In this document: piece after piece, positions 1-7,571 of the stretch | Layout: each line of letters begins with the position of its first letter | How positions within the stretch are numbered: the stretch's first letter is position 1 | Source of the DNA: Pyronema omphalodes | Lineage: Eukaryota; Ascomycota; Pezizomycetes; Pezizales; Pyronemataceae | Assembly (NCBI GenBank): GCA_024516155.1 | Contig: JAJJXM010000180.1 | Location: 1 to 21,919, forward strand | DNA length: 21,919 bases | Direction: 5' to 3' | The notes under the pieces: generated by a model | Seen by the model: only the letters and a program-made list of their open reading frames with translations | Database searches by the model: none | Told to the model about the DNA's origin: nothing | Program-made: the position numbers and the translations under genes

Positions 1-560
1 TTTCTTTTGGTTGTTTTGTTTCTTTGGGGGAGAGGGACGCAGAGAGGCGAGGTGAAGTTGGACAAGGGGACATCAGGATGGGGAGCGAGTGAGCAGCTGG
101 AGATTGGGAGGACGAGAGGTCAGAGAAGGGCGGGAAGAATGAGGGAATGCGCAGGAAGAAGCGTGGTGACAACAGGAGAGAGTACGAGGATTGGTTGAGA
201 GCGAGGGAAGAGAGGGGCGATGAAGGGGGCGAGGGCCCGGAGGAGTTCATTCTTTCTTCTGTTTGGTTTTGTTTTTGGAGGACAAAAAGGCGGGAAAATG
301 GATAAGAATGGGAGGGGAAGGATGGAGGATAGAGGAGAATGACACGGCCTGGTGGACCCTGAGCAAACAGGGCTCCTGGAACTGACGACACGAGATGGAC
401 TAAAGCACAACAAAGATCGGAGACTACACTCCCAAAAACTTCTGACAGCTCTGCGGCTTACCCAGTGGGAACCTGTCATTGCGTCCAGGTTCCTAATTAT
501 GTATTTAAATTTGTAGAGCCGCCATAACGCTAAGGTTGGATGCGTGTATGAACAAATGAA
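1..560 (+). repeat. 3' UTR of a plus-strand LINE (5' part outside window)
   Basis: This stretch matches, in the opposite orientation, the 3' UTRs of the minus-strand LINEs at 2263-2974, 5127-5860 and 16617-17273. Shared landmarks in element order are a T-rich start near 1-35, a purine-rich tract at 35-235, the block GGCCCGGAGGAGTT near 234-247, a box at about 275-310 (here GGACAAAAAGGCGGGAAAAT, where other copies read AATAAAGGCGG), the segment near 360-470 and two hairpins (468-493 and 522-539) before the tail. It codes for nothing convincing; open frames here come from purine-rich bias. It is the only LINE end of this family in plus orientation outside the chromovirus. The element's ORFs would lie left of base 1. 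Confidence 0.8.
468..493 (+). other. Conserved LINE 3'-end hairpin 1 (plus-strand copy)
   Basis: Arms GGAACCTG (468-475) and CAGGTTCC (486-493) are perfectly complementary around a 10-nt loop. Copies A and B carry GGACCTGG/CCAGGTCC at the homologous place. One pair that is G:C in A and B is A:T here, a compensatory change. Confidence 0.65.
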
Positions 561-620
561 TAAATAAATCAATAAATAAATGTATAAATAAATAAATAAA
601 TCAATAAATAAATAATAAAA

Positions 621-683
<63 letters not shown>

Positions 684-688
684 AGAAA

Positions 689-720
<32 letters not shown>

Positions 721-726
721 AAATAA

Positions 727-810
<84 letters not shown>

Positions 811-816
811 AAATAA

Positions 817-887
<71 letters not shown>

Positions 888-909
888 ATAGAAAATAAAT
901 AAATAGAAA

Positions 910-956
<47 letters not shown>

Positions 957-961
957 ATCAA

Positions 962-1033
<72 letters not shown>

Positions 1034-1059
1034 AAATAAAGTAATAAATAATAATATAA
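551..1059 (+). repeat. Very long (AATA)n tail of the plus-strand LINE
   Basis: About 500 bp of AATA repeats with scattered interruptions (ATAATAAATAATA units near 717-730 and 808-820; G or C variants at 685, 891, 905, 959 and 1041). It follows directly on the LINE 3' hairpins, as the shorter ATTT tracts do in copies A (2264-2280) and B (5127-5153), so it is the expanded microsatellite tail left by target-primed reverse transcription. The minus-strand open frame across it (repeated Ile-Tyr-Leu-Phe) is an artefact of the repeat. Confidence 0.9.
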
Positions 1060-1489
1060 CTCCCGCCAGCCCACCCTGCCCCTTCCCCGCGCGCCTCTCA
1101 CTCCTCATGCAGTCCCATAAACACCTTCCGCCCTTGACAAAGGAAATAAACCAACGCAAGGCAGACTGAACAAAGGTAATGTAAAACAGAAGAAAAGCAC
1201 AGAAAACAACAGTCAAACATACCCCGTACGTCCAAAGAAAAGCAACTGTCGTCGCCATCGTCCATTACATCATCGCCAGTCTTCCGATCCCGTCCTGTGA
1301 TTCCCCCTCCCGAACTCCTTCCACATTTCCCTCATCAACGCGCCCCCATTTCCTCCCCTCCAAAACCGTCCGAAGTACAAACAAAGGGAGGAAGAAAGAG
1401 AAAGGGAAGAGACGAAGGAAAAGGAAACAGTTAGCGACAACTTCAGGACTGTGCACGCAGGGTGGCCGAGTGGCTCTGTTGTCAGCTTT
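1060..1489. other. Unassigned non-coding stretch, possibly 3' UTR of LINE fragment D
   Basis: I see no gene here. Read on the minus strand it follows the presumed ORF2 stop of fragment D (TAG, 1490-1492) and has alternating pyrimidine- and purine-rich blocks with GGAGGGGAGGAAATGGGGGC, which recalls but does not clearly match the 3' UTRs of A-C. It is best explained as the diverged 3' UTR of D, into which the plus-strand LINE inserted. No hairpin pair and no tail repeat of its own are visible. Confidence 0.35.
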
Positions 1490-2262
1490 CTACGAACGGG
1501 GTTGGTCTCTTCTACGAGCCCTACTTAACTTAGCGTACGCCCATGTGGCGGTAGCGACTTTCGTCGCGGAGATGAAGGTGGGGAGAGCCTTAGTGCTGGA
1601 GGGGGTATGGAGGATGTTGGTGATGTTGATCCTTGTGTCGCGGTGCAGTTTGAGGTCCTTTCGAGGGTGGTCCTAGCTTCCTGGTAGTCCGGGCAGCTGA
1701 TAAGAAGGTGCCGAGGGGTTTGAGGTGGGTGCAGAGGGCATGTACAATGCCGGGAGGGGTATGTGTCCGTTGGGGGATGGGCCAGGCAGGCCGGGAAGTA
1801 GCCATGGCCGGGTCGTTGACCCAGAATTGCGGTGGATAGCCATCGCGGGTGGTTGGTGTACGCTGGGTCCATGCGCCGGCAACATGGTGGTGCATACGTG
1901 TTTGGTTCTGGCGAGGTGACGTACCAGTTCAACCATTCAGATGTAGAGTGGTCCCCGGCCTGATGGCGCAGCCAGGTCAAGGACATCGGGAGGTGTACGT
2001 GGGGCGGTTTCGTCGTTGCTTGTTTCGCGATCTTGTCGGTGGCTTCGTTACCGGCGATATCAGCGTGACCTGGTACCCGATTGACGGAAATGGTTGCGGC
2101 GAAGGAGATGAGCTCGTATGCTGTTTCGTGTATGAGGTATGCCAGTTCCTGGCAGGGACCGCGGCGGAGGTGGGACGCTCTTTTGATGGCAGCTTTATTA
2201 TCAGTGAAGATGTCAATTTGACGGCGGAGAAGGTGTTCACGGCGTATGTATTTGAGGCAGTT
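1490..2262 (-). pseudogene. LINE fragment D: ORF2 C-terminus (RNase H and Cys/His region), diverged
   Basis: Minus-strand translation, spread over several frames, gives an RNase H core: an IDIFTDNKAAIK-like segment near 2200-2235 and a GHADIAGNEATDKIAK-like segment near 2020-2070. After these come the SLTWLRHQ motif, the GHGYFPACLAHPPTD segment near 1770-1810, a CxC-x-H-x-C-like cluster near 1690-1750 and an ATWAYAKLS ending near 1530. The same order occurs in A, B and C, but D is much more diverged and so probably older or another subfamily. It lacks the last roughly 25 residues of the other copies. The coding sequence stops abruptly at 2262, in the middle of the RNase H, where the tail of LINE A begins. 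Frameshifts make it non-functional. Confidence 0.75.
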
Positions 2263-2263
2263 C

Positions 2264-2974
2264 TTATTTATTTATTTATTCATACACGCATCCAACCGTA
2301 AGGTTATGGCGGAATCTACAAATCAAATACAATGGTAAGGACCTGGGTGTGATGCCAGGTCCCCACTGGGTAAGCCCCAGAGGTGCCAGAGGTTTTTGGG
2401 AGTGTAGTCTCCCATTTTTCTTGTGCCTTAGTCCATCTCGCGTCGTCAGTTCCAGCAGCCCTGTTCGCTCAGAGGCCACCACGCCGGGTCGTTCCCCTCT
2501 ATCCTCCACCCTTCCCCACCCATTTTTAGCCATTTTCCCGCCTTTATTTCCTCCACAAACCAAAACATAACAGAAAAGCGAAGAAAAAGATAACTCCATC
2601 GGGGAACCACCGCTCCTCTTGCCCCTCTCCGCCACTCCTTCTACTCCTGCCCTTCTCCCTACTTCTCTCTCCTCAATTACCCCCTCTCCTTGCTCCCCTC
2701 GTCCCCTGTGTCTCCTCTGCGTCGTCATCTCTCACTCGTCCCCATCCCCACTCCTCTTCCCCGCGCCCCTCGTCTCCCCGCCTCCCCCCCTCCGCAGCCG
2801 CCCCTCTTCCCCGGACTTCCCCATACGACACAGTACAAAAAACAAGAAAAGTAACCAGCTGCCATCCCCCGTTGCTCCTCCCATTGTCCCCTGTCGCGTC
2901 CGCTTCCTCTCCCCTCCTTCCCTCCTGCTTCCCCCGAGGTACCTATGTATATTTCTTTTACTATGTCATCGTTG
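2264..2974 (-). repeat. 3' UTR of LINE A with tail, two hairpins and AATAAA-containing box
   Basis: In element orientation this runs right to left: a long purine-rich tract (about 2560-2930), a GGAGGAAATAAAGGCGG box (complement of about 2533-2553), conserved sequence around 2350-2480, hairpin 1 (2339-2362; arms GGACCTGG and CCAGGTCC, 8-nt loop), hairpin 2 (2294-2305; AACC/GGTT around a 4-nt loop) and the TAAA-type tail at 2264-2280. AATAAA could serve as a poly(A) signal, but it lies roughly 270 nt before the element end. The C-rich open frames on the plus strand are shadows of purine bias. Confidence 0.8.
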
Positions 2975-2998
2975 TTTTTTTTTTTTTTTTTTTTTTTT

Positions 2999-5126
2999 TT
3001 AGTGGTTTTGGGTGTTCGCGTGCTCGTCCGTTAGGTCCAGCAGCATCCCCCAGCCAGTGGTCAGTGTGAAAGGAGAGTCCTCCTCAGCGGAGAGGGTACT
3101 TAGCTTCCTGTGCGCCCACTCGGCGGTCGCGACTTTAGTCTCGGAGATCATGGTAGCGAGTGCCTTGGTGCCAGCGGTGGTGTAGAGGATGGTGGGAAGC
3201 GTGAGTTGTCGTCGTCGTGGGAGTTTGAGTATTCCGCGAAGTTCAGTCCACTGCGTGGTGTACTGTGGGCAAGATAGTAGGAGGTGTTTGGGGGTCTGTG
3301 GTGGGTGCGTGGGGCATGGGCAGGAGCGGGAGGGGTAACGATCGGTGGGGAGGTGTGCGAGGCAATCCAGGAAATACCCGTGGCCGGTTCGAAGTTCCAG
3401 TATGGCCATGGAAATCTTGCGTGGGTGGGAGGTATAAGCGGGATCGAGGCGTCGACGGTGGGGGGCATCGTAGGTTTTAGGCTTCTTAGCTGAGGTGTAC
3501 CAGTTGATCCAGTCGGTGATAAATTGCTCCCGAACTTGCCGTCGGGTCCAAGACAGGGAGAGTGGGGGCAGCGTGGTGGGGGTGAGCGAGGTTGCTCTCT
3601 TCGCGAGGAGGTCTGCGGAGTCGTTGCCGGGTACGTTGCTGTGTCCCGGGACCCAATGGAGGGTGACACTTGTTTGTTGTTGGCGCAGGGAGGAGGCTAC
3701 TTCGTGAATTCAGAAGAGTGAGTTCCTGTCCCGTGCCGTACGTGGTGCGGGAGGCGCGGAGGATCGCTCCCTGGTTATCCGTGAATATGTGAATTCGGCG
3801 GCGGTGGAGGTTGTTCAGTTGGAGGATTTTTAGGCAGCTCTCCAGGCAGTCGTGGATGGCGCGCAGCTCCGCATCGAAGACTTTCGCCAGTGTCGCCCAT
3901 GGGGATGATTTCGTCGAGTCGTCGCGGTAACCCGTCTGTAATACTGTATCTCCGCGCCGGTGCGACCTTCCAGCTGGGATCCGGTCCGTGTATGCGATGA
4001 CGTTGGTTGGGTCGGTTCGTAGGGTGTCAAGGAGTTTGGCGTGTTCAACGGCCGCATTGGTCTTGGGAAGGGGCGAGATTGACGTTCAGATGGGGTTGTG
4101 GCGCCATGGGTTGCGATTCGGGCGAGCCGTATTCTCGATATCGTCATCGGGTAGCACCCATCTGCCCTACTGATCGTGGCATGCTGACGAGACGGGACGG
4201 GGCGGCACCGGGGGACTGCCAGGGGTGGTCGTATTCGTAGGGGTTGCATATGGAAGTGTGGAGGCTGTAGGGGCACGGAGAAGGAGGAGGCGCAACGTTT
4301 CACAACAGGGTGGTGAGGGGGGAGGGAGAAGAGACGCAGGACGTATTTCCGGGTGCGGTGTTGCAAGCGGACTGAAACGGGGGGTATTGCGGCTTCATTG
4401 TGGAGGGCGATTATCGGTGTCGAGTGGAATGCGTTCAAAATTCGTCCGAGGGCTGAGTTTTGTTGGGTTTGAATGAGGTTGGCGAGACTTTTTTGGCCCG
4501 TCCACCAGATCTCAGAGCCGAAGTCGGACCTAGAAATGACGCACGCGATGTAAAGGGTACGAGTGGCTGAGGGGGACAAACCTGTCTTGTGACGCACTAG
4601 GCTTCGGAGGGCGTTGAGGGATCTAGCAGCGGCCGTTAGTCTAATTTTAACATCATGTACAAAGGAAAGTTTTCCGTCGAAGTAAATCCCGATCCATCTA
4701 ACTACCTTTGTTTTTCCTCCTCTTGTTCCCGGGGTCACCACCGTGCCGTTTGGAAGACAGACGTTGACTACTGCTGTCACATTGTCAGTGCGCGACCGGT
4801 GAAAGTGTAACAACTCCGACTTTGAATCATCGAAGGCTACTGCGTTTTGCGGCGACCAGCGAAAGGCGGTTCGAGCGGCGGACTCAAGTTCCCTGGCGTT
4901 GTCCTCTCTGGAGCGGCCGTGTGCAACAAGGGCGACGTCGGCCATGTAGCTGGGTTTTCAAAGGGTGGGGTGGGCATTCTCTAGGACGTCGAAGAGGGGT
5001 CGGATATAGATAAGGCAAAAGGATTGGGGATGCCGGGGAGCCTTGAGGGATGCCCGTTCTGATTGGTCGCTGGGTGTCTGTTCCGACGTCGAACGAGAGG
5101 GCGGTGGAACGGTCGTTCAAGAAGGA
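2999..5126 (-). pseudogene. LINE A ORF2: partial RT, RNase H, C-terminal Cys/His region
   Basis: ORF2 of Tad1-like LINEs copies element RNA at a nicked target site. Reading leftwards, the fragment starts with FLNDRSTALSF (about 5085-5120) and the RT motif B segment GIPQGSPASPIL (about 5015-5060). It then has the catalytic loop, here YMAD instead of YMDD (about 4935-4950), the conserved SELLHFHRSRTDN, VVRWIGIYFDGKLSF and LYIACVISRSDFG segments, and RNase H pieces (YTD about 3985-3995, DAELRAI about 3865-3885, IFTDNQ about 3780-3795). The C-terminus (CLAHLPTDRY, CPCP, HLLLSCPQY) ends with TAA at 2999-3001. The YMDD to YMAD change removes a catalytic Asp, and frameshifts near 3885, in the RNase H and after motif B also break the gene. 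Confidence 0.8.
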
Positions 5127-5860
5127 TTTATTCATTTATTTATTTATTTATTCATACACGCATCCAACCTCAAGGTTATGGCGGAATCTACAAATTAAAT
5201 AAATGTTAAGGACCTGGGTGTGATGCCAGGTCCCCACTGGGTAAGCCCCAGAGCTGTCAGAGGTTGCTGGGAGTGTAGTCGCCCATTCTTCTTGTGTCTC
5301 AGTCCAACTCGCGTCGTCGGTTCCAGGAGCCCTGTTCGCTCAGGGGCCACCACGCCGGGTCGTTCCCCTGTATCCTCCACCCTTCCCCACCCATTTTTAA
5401 CCATTTTCCCGCCTTTATTTCCTCCACAAATCAAAACATAACAGCAAAGCAAAGAAAAAGATAACTCCACCGGGCCACCGCCTCTCCTCTTTCCCCCCTC
5501 CGCCACTTCTTCTACTCCTGCCCTTCTCCCTACTCCCTTCCCCTCCATTTCCCCGCGCCTTGCTCCCCTCGTCCCCTGCGTCTCCTCCGCGTCATCATCT
5601 CTCACTCGTCTTCTTCTCCGCACTTCTCCCCCGCGCTCCTCGTCTCTCCGCCTCCCCAGTCTCCCCTCTTCTGCGAACGTCCCCATACAATACAGTAGAA
5701 AAACAAGAAAAGTAACCAGCTACCATCCCCCGTTGCTCCCCCCATTGCCTCCTGTATCGTCCGCTTCCACTCGCCTCCTTCCCTCTTGCGTCCCCGAAGT
5801 ACCTATGTATGTTTATTTATTTATTTTATTATGTTTTTTTTTTTTTTTTTTTTTTTTCTT
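5127..5860 (-). repeat. 3' UTR of LINE B with tail and two hairpins
   Basis: Same layout as the 3' UTR of A: tail 5127-5153, hairpin 2 at 5166-5177 (AACC, loop TCAA, GGTT on the plus strand), hairpin 1 at 5210-5233 (GGACCTGG, 8-nt loop, CCAGGTCC), AATAAAGGCGG box (complement of about 5408-5425), purine-rich tract (about 5440-5700) and A tract 5834-5857 just after the ORF2 stop. Compared with A, the hairpin 2 loop differs while the stem is kept. Confidence 0.8.
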
Positions 5861-7004
5861 TCAGTTGTTTGGGGTGTTTGCGTGCTCGTCCGTTAGGTCC
5901 AGCAGCGTCCCCCAGCCAGTGGTCAGTGTGAAAGGAGAGTCCTCCTCAGCGGGGAGGGTACTTAGCTTCGTGTGCGCCCATTCGGCGGTCGCGACTTTAG
6001 TCTCTGAGATCATGGTCGCGAGGGCCTTGGTGCCAGCGGTGGTGTAGAGGATGGTGGGGAGGGTGAGTTGTCGTCGTCGAGGGAGTTTGAGTATTCGGCG
6101 AAGTTCAGTCCGCTGTGTGGTGTACTGTGGGCAAGATAATAGGAGGTGTTTAGGGGTCTGTGGGGGGTGTCATGGGGCATGGGCAGGAGCGGGAGGGGGT
6201 AGCGATCGGTGGGGGGGTGCGCGAGACAATCCAGGAAGTATCCGTGGCAGGTTCGGAGTCCCAGAATGGCTGTGGAAATCTTGCGTGGGTGGGAGGTATA
6301 GGCTGTGATCGAGGCGTCCACGGTGGGGGGCGTTGTAGGTTTTTGGCTTCTTGGCTGAGGTGTACCAGTCGAGTCCAGTCGGTAATATATTGCTCCCGGA
6401 CTCGCCGTCGGATCCAGGACAGGGAGACTGGGGGCGGCGCGGTGGGGGTGAGGGAGGTTGCTCTCTTCGCGAGGAGGTCGGCAGAGTCATTGCCGGGTAT
6501 GTTGGTGTGTCCCGGGACCCAATGGAGGGTGACTTTCGTTTGTCGTTGGTCGAGGGAGGAGGCTATTTCGTAGATTGAGAGAGCGAGTTCCTGTCCCGGG
6601 CCGTACGTGGTGCGGGAGGCGCGGAGGATCGCTGCTTGGTTATCCGTAAATATGTGAATGTGGTGGTGGTTGGGGTTGTTGAGTCGGAGGATTTTTAGGC
6701 AGCTCGCAAGGGAGTCGTGGATGGCACGCAGCTGTGCATCGAAGACTTCCCGTTGTGTCGCCCATGGGGATGATTTCGTCGAGTCGTCGCGGTAATCCGT
6801 CGGTAATACTGTATCCCGCGCCGGTGCGGCCTTCCAGCTGGGAACCGTCTGTGTATGCGATGACGTTGGTTGGGTCGGTTCGCAAGGTGTTAAGGAGTGA
6901 GGCGTGTTCGACTGCCGTGTCGGTCTTGGGGAGGGGTGAAATTGACGTTCGGATGGGGTTGTGGCGCCATGGGGTGCGATTTGAGCGGGCCGTATTCTCG
7001 ATAT
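5861..7004 (-). pseudogene. LINE B ORF2, downstream half: RNase H and C-terminal Cys/His region
   Basis: Minus-strand translation shows an RNase H with YTDGSQLEGRTGAGYSITDG (about 6810-6870), DAQLRAIHDSL (about 6705-6740), HIFTDNQAAILRAS (about 6615-6655) and HWVPGHTNIPGNDSADLLAK (about 6475-6535). So Asp, Glu, Asp and the late His/Asp are all present although the frame is broken. Next come SLSWIRRR, ITDWTRLVHLS and a Cys/His cluster (CPCP, HLLLSC-like) ending at TGA (5861-5863). A one-base insertion near 6750 separates the first RNase H Asp from the rest; the same shift is in copy A (about 3885) but not in C. Further frameshifts lie near 6350 and 6200. Confidence 0.8.
7000..7004. repeat. Left target-site duplication of the chromovirus (GATAT)
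   Basis: GATAT directly before TGTCAC of the 5' LTR; the same five bases follow the 3' LTR at 15005-15009. Five bp is typical of Ty3/gypsy integrases. The intact site in LINE A (GATATCGTCATC, about 4136-4147) confirms which bases were duplicated. Confidence 0.9.
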
Positions 7005-7281
7005 TGTCACGGCACACGGCTGACGAGCGGTTTGTGTTGTTGCGTCATCATGGTGTTGTCATTGTTGTTGTCGATATCAGTGCCGTTGTCTTGCCGTGTT
7101 GTGTTGTGTTGTCGTTGTGTTGTTGGGTGTGCCGTGCCGTTGGTCTTGATAGACTGACTGATGATGGATGACGTACCATGAGCTGGAGAGCTGTGGCGTC
7201 GCAGGTGAATTGATGGAGAACGGAAGCTGTCATGTCGCGATGTTGGATGACGGCCCAGCAAGAGTGCTGGCCGCCCCTTTG

Positions 7282-7288
7282 TACATAA
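7282..7288 (+). promoter_or_regulatory. TATA-like element of the 5' LTR
   Basis: TACATAA lies 32-38 nt before the 9-nt sequence ATCGAACGT (7320-7328) that pairs with the primer site, the spacing expected between a TATA box and a transcript start. The same sequence is in the 3' LTR (14750-14756). Inference from position only. Confidence 0.4.
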
Positions 7289-7350
7289 GGAGGCTTGCCT
7301 CCCCGTTGTTGAGTTCTCCATCGAACGTTTTGTGTCTTTCCCTTGTCCTG

Positions 7351-7356
7351 AATAAA
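7351..7356 (+). promoter_or_regulatory. AATAAA candidate poly(A) signal in 5' LTR
   Basis: AATAAA occurs once in the LTR; its counterpart in the 3' LTR is 14819-14824, where it could direct 3'-end formation of the genomic RNA. Only the motif is seen. Confidence 0.4.
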
Positions 7357-7538
7357 GACTTCTCCTTTCAGTCCCACGTCATTCTTGTCCTTGTCCCTGT
7401 CCCTGTTTCGTGTGCCGTCCGTCTGCCGTGCACTTCGGTCCTTGTCCTTCCGTTCCCCGTCCTGGAACCCGCCTAGTCCCCCCTTGCCGGTAGTGTTCAG
7501 TGTGTTCTTCGAACGTCCGTTCCTAGTTCCCTGACATT

Positions 7539-7547
7539 ACGTTCGAT
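7539..7547 (+). promoter_or_regulatory. Candidate self-priming primer-binding site
   Basis: Two bases after the 5' LTR lies ACGTTCGAT, the exact reverse complement of ATCGAACGT at 7320-7328, shortly after the TATA-like box and so probably near the 5' end of the transcript. There is no TGG start, as expected for an ordinary tRNA primer site. Tf1/sushi-type fungal elements prime with the folded 5' end of their own RNA, and this fits. A weaker 8-nt match (TCGAACGT) lies in U5 near 7509-7516. Confidence 0.5.
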
Positions 7548-7571
7548 CTAATAATTATTCGACCCACACGC

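Larger units (their letters stand above)
2263..5126 (-). mobile_element. LINE copy A (Tad1-like), 5' part missing in window
   Basis: Minus-strand non-LTR retrotransposon fragment. From its 3' end (left) it has an ATTT-type tail (2264-2280), a hairpin pair, a roughly 700-nt 3' UTR, a 26-nt A tract (2975-3000 read as T) and ORF2 from the C-terminal Cys/His region back through RNase H into the RT thumb/palm. It ends at 5126 inside the RT, where the tail of LINE B starts. The left edge interrupts the RNase H frame of fragment D, so A inserted into D. No target duplication can be read, because the 5' end of A is not recognisable in the window. Confidence 0.8.
5127..7004 (-). mobile_element. LINE copy B (Tad1-like), 3' part, interrupted by the chromovirus
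   Basis: Minus-strand LINE closely related to A. It has a tail at 5127-5153, hairpins, a 3' UTR, an A tract (24 nt, 5834-5857) and the ORF2 C-terminus with RNase H. At 7004 the sequence jumps to the chromovirus LTR and resumes at 15005 after a perfect GATAT duplication. LINE A, uninterrupted at 4130-4150, shows how B read before the insertion. The B tail abuts coding sequence of the RT of A at 5126, so B probably inserted into A. Confidence 0.85.
7005..7536 (+). repeat. 5' LTR of chromovirus
   Basis: 532 bp, TGTCACGG to CTGACA, nearly identical to 14482-15004. U3 has a GTT/TGT-rich stretch (about 7025-7130), then two short perfect inverted repeats (7255-7270 and 7289-7302) around a TATA-like TACATAA (7282-7288). 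AATAAA at 7351-7356 is a candidate poly(A) signal. U5 ends with GAACG-TC-CGTTC (7511-7522) close to the primer site. Confidence 0.95.

Noticed and set aside
569..1258. 229-codon minus-strand open frame of repeated Ile-Tyr-Leu-Phe
   Set aside because: It is the translation of the AATA tail; a tetranucleotide repeat has a 12-base coding period without stops in some frames.
1461..1476. TGGCCGAGTGG resembling the A box of a Ser/Leu tRNA gene
   Set aside because: No B box, anticodon arm or acceptor pairing follows; a LINE fragment starts directly after. Probably chance, or at most a tRNA remnant.
2975..3000. T runs as Pol III or intrinsic terminators
   Set aside because: They are the complement of A tracts just after the ORF2 stop on the minus strand; there is no Pol III gene upstream.
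2619..3002. Plus-strand Ser/Pro-rich open frames in LINE 3' UTRs (also 5220-5441 and 16656-17309)
   Set aside because: They are C-rich complements of purine-rich 3' UTRs, not conserved in frame between copies.
7025..7130. GTT/TGT-rich stretch as a minisatellite or telomere-like repeat
   Set aside because: It lies inside the LTR U3 in both LTRs, is irregular and has no fixed unit.
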